A stretch of 64,000 nucleotides of DNA from an uncultured Pseudobutyrivibrio sp. (GCA_946403965.1 CAMJBT010000005.1:1-64000), one strand, 5' to 3'. Shown: positions 1 to 9,602, numbered from the stretch's first letter. A program made the numbers and translations. The notes: a model not told the origin generated them from the sequence alone.

Positions 1-640
1 CAGATCTTGTTATACCTACTCTATCGGCAATTTTTGATGCAACCAACACCCCTTCGTTACCATCTAATTCATCAAAGATGTGAATAATTGCTTCAAGCTC
101 TGAATATGAAAGTGTTGAAATAGCACTTCTTACAACCTGGAGCTTACGATTTTCCTCTGCTGACTCTTCGTTAACAGAGCGCATCATCTCAAGTCCTACT
201 ACAGTTGTTCCATATTCTGTAAGAATGATATCGTCGATGTCATACTGCTTGTCAAATCTGTATACAAAAAGTGTACCAAGACGCTCACCTGCAATATCGA
301 TTGGAGCAATAATAGCTGAATACATATCGATATCGCCCTTCTCAAAACCAAGAGTCTTAAGATTTACATTCTCCTTAGTAGAAAGGATTGAAAGTAATCT
401 TTCGTTAAGAAGTGGATCGATAAATCCGCCAACTTCATCAACAATAAGCTCTCCAATTTCAGTTGTATTTGGAAGATGTGAAAGACCAAGAACCTTTCCC
501 TTCTTAGATATAACAAGTACTGATGAATCAAGAATTTCTGTTAAAACAGAACAAATATCATTAAATACTACCTTTGAAGAGTTATTATTGTGAAGAAGCT
601 TTCCAATCTTTCTAGTTTTGTCTAATAACTGTACACTCAT
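1..640 (-). CDS. codY: CodY, GTP/branched-chain amino acid sensing global repressor (3' end cut off)
   Basis: The first 213 residues are visible; the family is about 259 residues, so the C-terminal part of the winged helix-turn-helix lies outside the window. The N-terminal GAF-like sensor domain (residues about 1-155) reads like CodY from Firmicutes, starting MSVQLLDKTRKIGKLL, and the visible tail ASKIADRVGITRS is the beginning of the DNA-recognition helix. CodY represses nitrogen and amino-acid genes when GTP and branched-chain amino acids are plentiful. The ATG at 640 is preceded by a good TTAGGAGGAA ribosome binding site. The gene follows topA at a 181-base gap that holds its own promoter and a CodY-box-like sequence, which suggests autoregulation. 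Identification is firm. Confidence 0.95.
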   Translation of the reverse strand, partial: MSVQLLDKTRKIGKLLHNNNSSKVVFNDICSVLTEILDSSVLVISKKGKVLGLSHLPNTTEIGELIVDEVGGFIDPLLNERLLSILSTKENVNLKTLGFEKGDIDMYSAIIAPIDIAGERLGTLFVYRFDKQYDIDDIILTEYGTTVVGLEMMRSVNEESAEENRKLQVVRSAISTLSYSELEAIIHIFDELDGNEGVLVASKIADRVGITRS

Positions 641-753
641 TTAAACTATATTCCTCCTAAATCTAAACAATAAATGTTCTTTCATAGCATCTGCTTCCCC
701 TAGGTTTAACAACCCTTTCCTATCCAAAAATCCTATTTTGAATAGTTGTTCAA

Positions 754-782
754 ATTATAGCACCGATTCGAACAAATAGCAA
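754..782 (-). promoter_or_regulatory. codY promoter
   Basis: On the minus strand there is a -35 TTGCTA (777-782), a 17-base spacer and a perfect -10 TATAAT (754-759), about 115 bases before the codY start. It lies in the topA-codY gap. It is read from consensus match only. Confidence 0.6.
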
Positions 783-783
783 T

Positions 784-798
784 AAATTTCAGAATATT
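784..798. promoter_or_regulatory. CodY-box-like sequence upstream of codY
   Basis: AAATTTCAGAATATT matches the known CodY box (AATTTTCWGAAAATT) at 13 of 15 positions. It sits directly upstream of the -35 of the codY promoter, a position compatible with negative autoregulation. Confidence 0.45.
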
Positions 799-821
799 AT
801 AACTATTTCATCTATTTGTTG

Positions 822-2891
822 CTAATTTTGACTCTGAACATATCTGCACTCATCATTGGCGCAAACAAGCTTATTTCCTTTTTCCACCATGTAGCTTCCA
901 CATTTTGGACATTTCTCGGTAGTAGGTCTTGACCAGCTGATAAAATCACAATCTGGGTGATTTGCACAACCAAAGAACTTTCTACCTTTCTGCGACTTTC
1001 TAATAACTACATCTCCGCCACATTTTGGGCAAGGAACACCAATCTTTTCAAGGAATGGCTTTGTATTACGACACTCTGGGAATCCAGGACATGCAAGGAA
1101 TTTTCCATGAGGACCGAATTTGATGACCATGTTACGTCCGCACTCTTCACAGATTACATCTGTAACTTCATCATGAATTTCAATTTTTGCCAATTCTTCC
1201 TCAGCAACTTTTACAGCTTTTTCAAGGTCTGGATAGAAGTTTCTAACCACAGACTTCCACTCAACAGTTCCCTCTTCAACGCCATCAAGAAGTAGCTCAA
1301 GATTAGCAGTAAATTTATCATCAACAATGATTGGGAATGAATCAACCATAATTGAATTAACAACTTCACCAAGCTCAGTAACAAAAATGTTCTTAGCTTC
1401 TTTAGTAATATAATGTCTCTTAAGAAGAGTGGTAATGGTAGGTGAATATGTACTAGGACGACCTATGCCAAGCTCTTCGAGAGTCTTTACAAGTGATGCT
1501 TCTGTAAAGTGAGGTGCTGGCTGTGTAAAATGCTGCTTTTCCTCAAAACTATTAAACTGAAGCTTTGTATCCTCTTTAAGCTTTGATAATGGGTGAGTCT
1601 TTGCATCAGCCTCATCATCTGCTGCTGTATATATCATCATAAATCCATCAAAATTAACAGCGGATTCTGATGCTGTAAATCTCTGATCCATAGACTTTAC
1701 AGTAAGCGAAATAGTATCGTAAATAGCATTTGCCATTTGGCTAGCAACAAAACGTTTCCAAACAAGCTGATACAGTCTGAATTGATCTCGTGTAAGGCTT
1801 TCCTTTATTTCGGAAGGAATAAGCTCGATGTTTGCTGGACGAATTGCTTCGTGAGCATCCTGAACTTTACCAGAGTTCTTTTTTCCTGTATTAGTTGGCG
1901 CTGATAAATAATTATCACCATAATTTGATGTGATAAAGCTTTCTGCAGCTGCTCTAGCCTCATCAGAAACACGTGTTGAATCTGTACGAAGATATGTAAT
2001 AAGACCGATTGTGCCATGCCCCTTTACGCTGACACCTTCATAAAGCTGCTGTGCAACGCTCATTGTCTTTTGAATTGAAAAATTCAAAGCCTTTGATGCT
2101 TCCTGTTGCATAGTAGATGTTGTAAATGGAAGTGGTGCCTTCTTTTCACGAGAACCTTTTTTTATAGTATCAATTGTAAAATCAGCATCTTTTAGCTCAG
2201 CCATAATCTTATCCAGACTGGCTTTATCAGTAATGTCCTTTTTACCAGAGCTATCACCATAATACTTAGCAACAATAGGCTTCTTTGCCCCCTCTGCATC
2301 TAAAAGAACATCCAATGTATAATATTCCTGAGGAATAAACTGTTCAATCTCTTTTTCTCTATCGCAAATAATACGAAGCGCAACAGACTGAACACGACCA
2401 GCTGAAAGGCCGCGTTTTACCTTTGCCCAAAGAAGTGGCGATATTTCATAGCCTACCATTCTATCAAGCATACGACGCGCCTGTTGAGCATCAACCAAAT
2501 CCATATCAATTTCACGTGGATTTTTTAAAGAATTTTTTACAGCTGTTTTAGTGATTTCGTTAAATGTAATTCTGTAGACCTTTTTATCTTGTAAATTAAG
2601 AGCGTGAGTAAGATGCCAAGAAATAGCCTCTCCCTCACGGTCGGGATCAGTTGCGAGATAAATCTTATCGGCTTTCTTTACTTCCTTACGAAGTGCAGCA
2701 AGCAACTCTCCTTTTCCTCTTATTGTTATATATTTAGGTTCAAAATCGTTATCAGGGTCGAAACCAAGCTGAGATTTTGGCATATCTCTAACATGTCCCT
2801 GTGAAGCCATTACCTCGTAATTGCTTCCTAAAAATTTCTTGATGGTGTGCACCTTTGCTGGTGACTCCACAATAACTAGATTTTTTGCCAT
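822..2891 (-). CDS. topA: DNA topoisomerase I (type IA)
   Basis: Relaxes negative supercoils by transient single-strand cleavage. The 689-residue protein has the TOPRIM domain at the N-terminus (VESPAK at 9-13, acidic TDPDREGE at 81-88), the catalytic tyrosine in GLITYLRTDSTR (Y300), and three C-terminal C4 zinc ribbons starting near residues 581, 621 and 661. Length and order match bacterial TopA. It lies between dprA and codY, all on the minus strand, a common Firmicutes arrangement. The ATG at 2891 has a GGAG-type ribosome binding site, and a promoter is visible at 2934-2962. Nothing appears truncated. Confidence 0.98.
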   Translation of the reverse strand: MAKNLVIVESPAKVHTIKKFLGSNYEVMASQGHVRDMPKSQLGFDPDNDFEPKYITIRGKGELLAALRKEVKKADKIYLATDPDREGEAISWHLTHALNLQDKKVYRITFNEITKTAVKNSLKNPREIDMDLVDAQQARRMLDRMVGYEISPLLWAKVKRGLSAGRVQSVALRIICDREKEIEQFIPQEYYTLDVLLDAEGAKKPIVAKYYGDSSGKKDITDKASLDKIMAELKDADFTIDTIKKGSREKKAPLPFTTSTMQQEASKALNFSIQKTMSVAQQLYEGVSVKGHGTIGLITYLRTDSTRVSDEARAAAESFITSNYGDNYLSAPTNTGKKNSGKVQDAHEAIRPANIELIPSEIKESLTRDQFRLYQLVWKRFVASQMANAIYDTISLTVKSMDQRFTASESAVNFDGFMMIYTAADDEADAKTHPLSKLKEDTKLQFNSFEEKQHFTQPAPHFTEASLVKTLEELGIGRPSTYSPTITTLLKRHYITKEAKNIFVTELGEVVNSIMVDSFPIIVDDKFTANLELLLDGVEEGTVEWKSVVRNFYPDLEKAVKVAEEELAKIEIHDEVTDVICEECGRNMVIKFGPHGKFLACPGFPECRNTKPFLEKIGVPCPKCGGDVVIRKSQKGRKFFGCANHPDCDFISWSRPTTEKCPKCGSYMVEKGNKLVCANDECRYVQSQN

Positions 2892-2933
2892 TAAATTTTC
2901 ATCTCCAATTTTTTAATCGTTGAAACGTTACTC

Positions 2934-2962
2934 ACTATACAACATTAATTTTCTATTTTCAA
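2934..2962 (-). promoter_or_regulatory. topA promoter
   Basis: Minus-strand -35 TTGAAA (2957-2962), 17-base spacer, -10 TATAGT (2934-2939), in the 129-base gap after dprA. Confidence 0.55.
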
Positions 2963-3020
2963 GGAAAACTTTATTTATTGACTGAACATTTTATTAAAAT
3001 TTTGGGGTTACACAAACAAA

Positions 3021-4118
3021 TTATTGTTGCTTTACATAGTTATTTTTAAAAACTTCAAATAACATCCCCAGACGCTCTAACTCCAGAATATTACTTAGCA
3101 TGCGCAACTGGTCCATATCGCATTCTTCAGCTGCCTGTGCTAAGCTTTTAGGGTACATATCAAACAAGTTGTAAACCTGCTTTTGTTCGTTAGAAAGTTC
3201 AATTTTATGTTTTTTTAGGATAGGCTTTTGAGAATCGTAATTACTTCCATACAATTCACATAATTCTTTTTTGAATTGTTCCATTGACCAAATTATTCCA
3301 GCGCCCTGTGATAATAATTTGTTGCACCCTGTAGAAAGACTATCTCCTACACGACCTGGTACAACATATATATCCTTTCCTTGTTCTAATGCAAAATCTG
3401 CCGTAATTAACGACCCAGACTTTTCTCGTGCTTCTACCACAATTACAATATCGGACAAGGCGGATACTATACGATTTCTTCTAGGAAAATTCAACGCCAC
3501 AGGACTTGTTCCCATTTGATACTCTGAAATTATCGCTCCTGTTTTTGATATATTTTCATAAAGCACTCTATTATCATTTGGATAAATCACATCACAGCCT
3601 GAGCCAAGTACAGCAACAGTTGTCCCTCCCAAATCAAGGCAACCACTATGTCCACATGTATCTATTCCTCTAGCCATGCCACTTATAACCACAAAACCAA
3701 GTTGTGCCAGTTCTTTACCGAGTTCATATGCCATTTTCTTGCCGTAGGCACTACATCTTCTAGCTCCAACAATAGATACACATCTTGAAAAATCAGGTAG
3801 TTTTCCCAAATAGAAAAATCCATATGGTGGATCATAAATATACCGTAGTTTGTCAGGATATTTAGAATCCTCCATGGTAATGAAAGAAAAAGGTGTCCGA
3901 AGGAATTCTTCATATTCTTCATATAAATCAAATTTACTACGATTTTTTATAAATTCATCTATCACTATTTCTTCAAGTAAACCAGTATTCATCAGTTCTT
4001 CTTTGCCAGCCCTGTATATATGATATGAATCGTAAAAATATTCAAGCAATCTGCTTTTCTTGCTATAAGAAATGTCTTCATTAGTAAGAAACCAATACTG
4101 GTAGATTAATTCGTTCAT
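3021..4118 (-). CDS. dprA: DNA processing protein DprA (Smf)
   Basis: Loads RecA onto incoming single-stranded DNA during natural transformation. The 365-residue protein shows the DprA Rossmann domain: VGARRCSAYG (117-126), SGMARGID (146-153), LGSGCDVIYP (171-180), FPRRNRI (211-217), GSLITA (235-240) and VPGR (253-256). A C-terminal winged-helix segment follows after about residue 300. The gene starts directly after the comM-like gene ends with no gap, so the two are surely co-transcribed. With comEC at 58-60 kb this makes two competence genes in the window, although no pilus genes are seen. Confidence 0.96.
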   Translation of the reverse strand: MNELIYQYWFLTNEDISYSKKSRLLEYFYDSYHIYRAGKEELMNTGLLEEIVIDEFIKNRSKFDLYEEYEEFLRTPFSFITMEDSKYPDKLRYIYDPPYGFFYLGKLPDFSRCVSIVGARRCSAYGKKMAYELGKELAQLGFVVISGMARGIDTCGHSGCLDLGGTTVAVLGSGCDVIYPNDNRVLYENISKTGAIISEYQMGTSPVALNFPRRNRIVSALSDIVIVVEAREKSGSLITADFALEQGKDIYVVPGRVGDSLSTGCNKLLSQGAGIIWSMEQFKKELCELYGSNYDSQKPILKKHKIELSNEQKQVYNLFDMYPKSLAQAAEECDMDQLRMLSNILELERLGMLFEVFKNNYVKQQ

Positions 4119-5648
4119 TTACATATCCTCCCAGTATTTTTTATCAAGACCACGATACAGCAACGCTTCCTGCAAATGTATTCTTTTGATATTCTCACTT
4201 CCATCCATATCTGCTATAGTTCTCGCAACTTTTAAAACCTTGTGATAAGTTCTGGCTGTGAGAGAATATTTCTCGTACATTTCTTCCATATAATAGGAAT
4301 CTTCATCCTCAAGCGGACAAAATTTTTCCATATAATTACTAGGTATCTGACTATTGTAGGAGAAGCCATAATCCCTAAAACGCTCTTTTTGTATTTTATG
4401 AACATGGCATACTCTATTTCGGATAGTTTCCGAAGATTCATTATTATGCTTTTCTGCAATATGCTTAAACTGGAGCGTAGGCGCCTCCACGCAAATATCT
4501 ATCCTATCAAGCAATGGCTGTGATATTTTGGAAAGATATCTTTGAATGGATGCTCTTGTACAATGACATCTGTTTATATCCGGGTAATAACCACAGGAAC
4601 AAGGATTCATCGCCGCAACAAGCACAAAATCAGCTGGAAATGAAAAACTACCTGTAGCTCTTGCAATATTAACATGTTTGTCTTCAAGGGGCTGGCGTAG
4701 AATTTCCAATGTGGACTTGTTGAATTCAGTAAGCTCGTCTAAAAATAATACGCCTCCATGAGCCAAGGATATTTCTCCTGGCCTAGGGACAATCCCTCCA
4801 CCAACAAGACCTTGAGCTGAAATTGTATGATGAGGACTTCTAAATGGCCTACTTTTAATAAGTCCAAGTCTTTCATCAAAAAGCCCTGATACAGAATAAA
4901 TCTTTGAAAGTTCCATTTGCTCATCTGAATCCATAGGTGGCAATATGGAAGGAATACATTTTGCAAGCATTGATTTTCCAGCACCTGGAGGTCCTACCAT
5001 TAAAAGATTATGCATTCCTGAAATTGCTACTTCACAAGCTCTTCTAAGAGATTTCTGACCATTAATCATTGAAAAATCAAAGCTATTATCATCTTCCTTT
5101 AAAATTAAAGGACATTCATCCTCTGAAGATTTAAAGGAACCTTCATTAATAATTTCTATAACGTCCTTTAGACGCTTTACCCCTATAGCAATAATTTCAG
5201 GAACCAGTTTTGCCTCCATTAAATTTTCCCATGGAACTATTACAATGCCTATATTATTCTTTTTTGCTTCCATAACCATAGAAAGCACACCATTAACAGG
5301 CTGAATTTTGCCATCTAAGCCTATTTCTCCTATTAGGCAGATATTTGATAGGCTATCTGCGGTAATAATGCCTATTGCCGATAAAATCGCCACAGCTACA
5401 GGCAAATCAAAGCCGGCACCAGTTTTTCTTATGCTTGCTGGGGATAAATTTACTGTGATTCTTTTAATTGGTAAAGCATAGCCTTCATTTTTAAGAGCTG
5501 CTCTTACACGCTCCTTTGCCTCCTTTACCTCCGATGAAAGATAGCCAACCATCTCAAACATAGGCATACCTTCAGATATATCTGCTTCTACAGATATAAG
5601 TTTTGAATCGATACCAAAAATAGTAGCGGTATTTACAATACTATACAA
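4119..5648 (-). CDS. ComM/YifB-family AAA+ ATPase (Mg-chelatase-like)
   Basis: The 509-residue protein has an N-terminal Lon-protease-like fold domain (about 1-180), a Walker A GPPGAGKS (219-226), Walker B LFLDEL (301-306) and the C-terminal Mg-chelatase-type helical region. In proteobacteria ComM is a branch-migration helicase acting in transformation. In Firmicutes the role is inferred from homology and from linkage to dprA. The start is TTG (5646-5648): an AGGAG ribosome binding site lies five bases upstream and no ATG in frame is better placed. The gene is directly followed by dprA. Confidence 0.93.
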   Translation of the reverse strand: MYSIVNTATIFGIDSKLISVEADISEGMPMFEMVGYLSSEVKEAKERVRAALKNEGYALPIKRITVNLSPASIRKTGAGFDLPVAVAILSAIGIITADSLSNICLIGEIGLDGKIQPVNGVLSMVMEAKKNNIGIVIVPWENLMEAKLVPEIIAIGVKRLKDVIEIINEGSFKSSEDECPLILKEDDNSFDFSMINGQKSLRRACEVAISGMHNLLMVGPPGAGKSMLAKCIPSILPPMDSDEQMELSKIYSVSGLFDERLGLIKSRPFRSPHHTISAQGLVGGGIVPRPGEISLAHGGVLFLDELTEFNKSTLEILRQPLEDKHVNIARATGSFSFPADFVLVAAMNPCSCGYYPDINRCHCTRASIQRYLSKISQPLLDRIDICVEAPTLQFKHIAEKHNNESSETIRNRVCHVHKIQKERFRDYGFSYNSQIPSNYMEKFCPLEDEDSYYMEEMYEKYSLTARTYHKVLKVARTIADMDGSENIKRIHLQEALLYRGLDKKYWEDM

Positions 5649-5684
5649 TTAATCTCCTGGGGATTTAATTATGAATATAAAAAA

Positions 5685-5713
5685 GACAGGTGTTATATTA
5701 ACATACACCTGTC
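5685..5713 (-). terminator. Rho-independent terminator of trpS
   Basis: Stem GACAGGTGT/ACACCTGTC with an 11-base loop, followed on the minus strand by six T. It lies just after the trpS stop and before comM. Confidence 0.9.
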
Positions 5714-5731
5714 CAAAAATCAATTTAAAAA

Positions 5732-6739
5732 CTAACGAATTCTTTCTGTAAGACCAAGTTTCTTATGAACCTTGCGAAGAGTTTTATTAGCGAAATATGA
5801 TGCTTTTTCTGCATTTTCCTTGATGCATTCATTGATATAGGTCTTATCCTGCTCAAGCTCTGCACATCGCTTATGGAATGGATCAAGCATATCTGCAACT
5901 GACTCTCCTACTGCAAGCTTAAAATCACCATAGCCCTTTCCTTCAAACTCACGAGCCACTTCGTCCATTGTCTTTCCTGTGACAACACCATATATATCCA
6001 TAAGATTTGAAACACCTGGCTTGTTCTCTACATCATAGCGAACTTCAGCATCTGAATCTGTAACAGCCTTCTTGAACTTGCGAATGATAGCATCTCTATC
6101 ATCTGTAAGATAAATAGTAGCGTTCACATTTTCGTCTGACTTTGACATCTTCTTTGTTGGCTCTGCAAGGGACATAATTCTTGCTCCGCTCTTTGCAATA
6201 AAGCCATCAGGTATAGTAAATACATCACCGTAGATATTATTAAAACGCTCGGCAACATCACGGCAAATCTCTAAATGCTGCTTTTGATCTGCGCCAATTG
6301 GAACTAAATCAGTTTGGTAAAGAAGGATATCTGCTGCCATAAGAGCTGGATATGTAAAAAGACCAGCATTAATATTGTCCGCATGCTTTGCAGATTTATC
6401 CTTGAACTGTGTCATTCTATTAAGCTCACCCATATAAGTAAAGCAATCAAGAACCCATCCTAACTCAGCATGAGCTGGAACATGTGACTGAAAATAAATA
6501 CAGTTTTTCTTTGGGTCTAACCCAGCAGCCACATACTGTGTATAAATTCTTCGAGCATTCTGCTTAAATTCTGTAGGATTTTGTCTAACAGTAAGTGAAT
6601 GTAAATCCATTACTCCAAAAAAACAATCATAATCCTCATGTAAATTAACCCAATTCTTTAATGCTCCTATATAATTTCCAATAGTAAGCTTTCCTGTAGC
6701 CTGCATACCAGAATATAATACTTTTCTTTCTTTTTCCAT
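5732..6739 (-). CDS. trpS: Tryptophanyl-tRNA synthetase
   Basis: Class I aminoacyl-tRNA synthetase charging tRNA-Trp. The 335 residues are the normal bacterial length. The HIGH-equivalent is TIGN (19-22, within TGKLTIGNYIGAL) and the KMSKS loop is at 197-201. It starts 14 bases after the DUF5662 gene, so it is the last gene of a short operon ending at the terminator at 5685-5713. No T-box leader precedes it. Confidence 0.98.
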   Translation of the reverse strand: MEKERKVLYSGMQATGKLTIGNYIGALKNWVNLHEDYDCFFGVMDLHSLTVRQNPTEFKQNARRIYTQYVAAGLDPKKNCIYFQSHVPAHAELGWVLDCFTYMGELNRMTQFKDKSAKHADNINAGLFTYPALMAADILLYQTDLVPIGADQKQHLEICRDVAERFNNIYGDVFTIPDGFIAKSGARIMSLAEPTKKMSKSDENVNATIYLTDDRDAIIRKFKKAVTDSDAEVRYDVENKPGVSNLMDIYGVVTGKTMDEVAREFEGKGYGDFKLAVGESVADMLDPFHKRCAELEQDKTYINECIKENAEKASYFANKTLRKVHKKLGLTERIR

Positions 6740-6753
6740 TTCCCTATCTCCAA

Positions 6754-7287
6754 TTACTTGTTTTTTAATATTTCTCTGCGAATATAGTCATTTGTTGCTG
6801 CTTCGCCGTATTTCGCCAAGTGATTAAGCATATCTTCTAGAAGTTTGGCAGTATTTGGATGCATCATATACTTAGCCTTGCCTTTTTGATAATATTCTAA
6901 AGCACTGCTATCTGTGTAGGCATCCTTCTGATAGGTCTTACACGCTGCAACTCTATCACAATACATTTCAACCACATAACGTACTGGCATTTCCATACCT
7001 GTCATTTCATGATTTTCAGTAAGACCATAATCTATCCAATATTCAAGATGATGCTTGTTTCTGCCTTTGTGATGAAGCCAGGCCATTGACACACCTGTAG
7101 CTTCTCTTTCTGCATTGTTTGGGCTTTTATCACCTTGAAAATATTTTGCTCCCACAGAGAATTCTACCCATGAATATTTTGATAAATCATGTGTTAGTCC
7201 CTGCCAATACAATCCAACGGCGAAACATCCTTTCATAACTAGAAGTTTGTGATGATTAATCGTTTTAAAATGTTCCCATGCTTTCAT
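6754..7287 (-). CDS. DUF5662-type protein of unknown function
   Basis: A 177-residue soluble protein without signal peptide or membrane segment. It is rich in histidine-containing motifs (THDLSKYSW near 32-40, WLHHKGRNKHHLEYW near 70-84) that look like metal ligands of an HD-like helical fold. The resemblance is to the DUF5662 group common in Firmicutes, recalled from family knowledge rather than searched. It lies between the GlgX-like gene (16 bases away) and trpS (14 bases away). The function is unknown. Confidence 0.7.
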   Translation of the reverse strand: MKAWEHFKTINHHKLLVMKGCFAVGLYWQGLTHDLSKYSWVEFSVGAKYFQGDKSPNNAEREATGVSMAWLHHKGRNKHHLEYWIDYGLTENHEMTGMEMPVRYVVEMYCDRVAACKTYQKDAYTDSSALEYYQKGKAKYMMHPNTAKLLEDMLNHLAKYGEAATNDYIRREILKNK

Positions 7288-7303
7288 TAAAAATCTTTAT
7301 CTC

Positions 7304-9163
7304 CTAAGCCTTATTTCGTTCAACTTTGATGCCAACCAAAACGCTTATAGAGCTGCCTGGAACCTTTATAGACTGCTGGTCATGAATAGGCTTTGGCGTA
7401 AAATCGCTCTTGTCGGTAAATTCAGCTGTATTAAAGCATAAGCGCCATCGTTTACCAGGTGATAGTAAAGGTAACGCCATACTCACACTGTCATAGTGGA
7501 AGTTGTAGCATACAAAAACTTCTTCGTTTTCCTTTACATATGCACCATTATATAAAACGCCAAGAGACTTTTGTTCCTCTCCTATGCTCATCATCCAAGG
7601 TTCCGAACCATGAAATGACATGTCCGGAAGTCCAAGATGCTTGTAATCATTCATTAGAAATGGAGTCTCTACCCTAAGACATTTGTGGTTTTTTCTAAAT
7701 TCTACAAGCTCAGATACAAAGCGGGCTAGTGTAGCCTTGCTTTTATTTTTTGCAAAGCAAGTATATCCGATTTTATTGTCCTGACAATATGGATTGTTAT
7801 TACCCATGTGAGTAGCGGCCATCTCATCAGCTGCCACAAAAAGAGGCACACTCTGAGCGAGCATAAGCGCAACAAAAGCATTTCTCATTTCTCTAAATCT
7901 ATTGGCATTAATGGTTTTATTGTTAGTTTTGCCTTCTATGCCGTAGTTAAAGGAGAAGTTATTGTTTGTACCATCTCTATTCTCCTCACCATTATCGTAG
8001 TTGTGCTTTTCACCATAGGAATAAGAATCCCAAAGAGAAAATCCGTTTACATTGGCCATGTAGTTGACAAAGCCATAGGCAGCATTTTGTCTGCGCATAT
8101 GATTTGCAAACTGAATCATACTACCATTCATATGGTTTTGAATCTGACGAGTCACGTTCATAAAGGAATCATTGTAGATGAACAAATGCTTTTTACCAGA
8201 CTCTGTACATAGTATTTCTTCTGGAATGAACTCATAAAAAATCTTTGTATCAGCAAGATATGGTTCTGCAGCAATGCGCTCGATTGGTGCATTACAGCCA
8301 ACAATATGAAAACCATCCACATGGAAATATTTTACATAGTATTTGAGGCACTCTATCTGCATGTCATCAGATGTTGCCGTATCAAATGTCATTTCCATAA
8401 TAAGTTCCATGCCATTTTTATGGAGAGTGCTGATGAGATTTCTCATGCCATCCATCGGACTATTGGCATTACCAAAATAGGATGCCTTTGGAGCGAAATA
8501 ATTAGCTGCTCCAAATCCCCAATAATTGATTTTTTCTGTATATTCCAGCTCATGGCGGATTTTACCATTAGCGGTGATGTTTGCTTTGTTTTCAAGGAAA
8601 AGCTCCTCGAAATCATATATAGGCATAATTTCAACAGTGGTGATTCCAAGCTTTTTCAGATAAGAAAGCTTGGACAATAGGCCTTTATGACTGCCTACCT
8701 TTGCATCAGACATGTTGAAGCCAGCTGTAAAGCCTCTCATATGAAGCTTGTACATAATCATATCCTGTGGGGCCACAGAAACTTTTGTATCTTTCCAGTC
8801 CTTCTCTATGTGAGAAATACCAGAATATACTACAAACTGATTTTTTCTTCTAGATTCCACATCAGCCCATACATCTCTACCAACCACCGCTGTAGCGTAT
8901 GGGTCAATATATTTTCTGTCATCCTCCTTTAAAAGGTAACACAAATTATTTGGATTAACGCCAGAAATCTGTACAGAATACACTCTTCCTACGGAGTAAT
9001 CCTCTGTTAACTCTATTAAAGAAAGCTGTTTCTTTGTGGATTTGTCGAATAAAATGATAGAGATTTTCTTGGACGATGGTGCAACAGAAAATGTAAAGAT
9101 TACTGATTCCCTTCCACTAACACGTGGCCCAAATTCTCTAAAATCTCCCTTTGAAATGTTCAT
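7304..9163 (-). CDS. GlgX/isoamylase-like GH13 pseudoenzyme (catalytic residues lost)
   Basis: The 619-residue protein follows the isoamylase/GlgX/pullulanase layout: an N-terminal CBM48-like domain (about 1-115), a TIM barrel (about 130-500) and a C-terminal beta domain. Typical surroundings remain, for example HVDGF at 281-285 and SYGEKHN near 382-388. The active-site residues do not. Region I (usually DVVYNH) reads MEMTFD near 257-262. The region II nucleophile Asp is Val288. Region IV HD reads VN at 372-373. The region III Glu motif (usually like GEPW) is replaced by FYEFIPEE near 309-316. I infer a non-catalytic glucan-binding or regulatory protein. The reading frame is intact throughout, so this is not a decayed pseudogene. 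It is first in a run with the DUF5662 gene and trpS. Confidence 0.75.
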   Translation of the reverse strand: MNISKGDFREFGPRVSGRESVIFTFSVAPSSKKISIILFDKSTKKQLSLIELTEDYSVGRVYSVQISGVNPNNLCYLLKEDDRKYIDPYATAVVGRDVWADVESRRKNQFVVYSGISHIEKDWKDTKVSVAPQDMIMYKLHMRGFTAGFNMSDAKVGSHKGLLSKLSYLKKLGITTVEIMPIYDFEELFLENKANITANGKIRHELEYTEKINYWGFGAANYFAPKASYFGNANSPMDGMRNLISTLHKNGMELIMEMTFDTATSDDMQIECLKYYVKYFHVDGFHIVGCNAPIERIAAEPYLADTKIFYEFIPEEILCTESGKKHLFIYNDSFMNVTRQIQNHMNGSMIQFANHMRRQNAAYGFVNYMANVNGFSLWDSYSYGEKHNYDNGEENRDGTNNNFSFNYGIEGKTNNKTINANRFREMRNAFVALMLAQSVPLFVAADEMAATHMGNNNPYCQDNKIGYTCFAKNKSKATLARFVSELVEFRKNHKCLRVETPFLMNDYKHLGLPDMSFHGSEPWMMSIGEEQKSLGVLYNGAYVKENEEVFVCYNFHYDSVSMALPLLSPGKRWRLCFNTAEFTDKSDFTPKPIHDQQSIKVPGSSISVLVGIKVERNKA

Positions 9164-9221
9164 ATAAAAGCCCCATCTTTAAAGTTTAGTGTATTAATTT
9201 GCCTAAAATTCAATAAATGAC

Positions 9222-9250
9222 TAGACATAACCACTGATGAATTATATCAT
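9222..9250 (+). promoter_or_regulatory. Promoter of the DUF1292 gene
   Basis: TAGACA (9222-9227), 17-base spacer, TATCAT (9245-9250), about 43 bases before the start codon, in the divergent gap with the GlgX-like gene. Confidence 0.5.
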
Positions 9251-9293
9251 AAGGCTATGTCTTAAACAAATAAATCTTTATAAGGAGTATCAA

Positions 9294-9602
9294 ATGGACG
9301 ATAATCAGATGTTTCCAGTTGACAACGAAGACGATGATGTAGTTGTTACACTAAGCTTAGATGATGGATCAGAGGTAACCTGTGAAATTCTTACAATCTT
9401 TGATGTAGATGACCAGGATTACATTGTTCTCTTACCACTTGACGCAAACGGCGAGCCTAATCAGGATGGCGAAGTTTATATCTATCGTTATTTCGAAGAT
9501 GAAACCGGCGCCCCATCACTTGACAATATTGACAATGATGATGAATACGCTGCTGTTTCAAAGCGTTTTGACGAAATCTGCGAAGAGGATTTTGGTGAGT
9601 AG
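9294..9602 (+). CDS. DUF1292 family small acidic protein (YrzB-like)
   Basis: A 102-residue, strongly acidic protein with the DUF1292 pattern: VVVTLSLDDGSEVTCEIL near the N-terminus, then YIVLLPL and GEVYIYRY. Members occur throughout Firmicutes, often near ruvX, and their function is not established. The ATG at 9294 is chosen because AAGGAG lies six bases upstream; a longer reading from 9237 has no ribosome binding site. It stands alone on the plus strand, with its own promoter and a terminator that overlaps the end of the convergent helicase gene. Confidence 0.85.
   Translation: MDDNQMFPVDNEDDDVVVTLSLDDGSEVTCEILTIFDVDDQDYIVLLPLDANGEPNQDGEVYIYRYFEDETGAPSLDNIDNDDEYAAVSKRFDEICEEDFGE

Noticed and set aside
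225..593. 122-codon open frame on the plus strand inside codY
   Set aside because: Antisense shadow of a clearly conserved gene, with no ribosome binding site.
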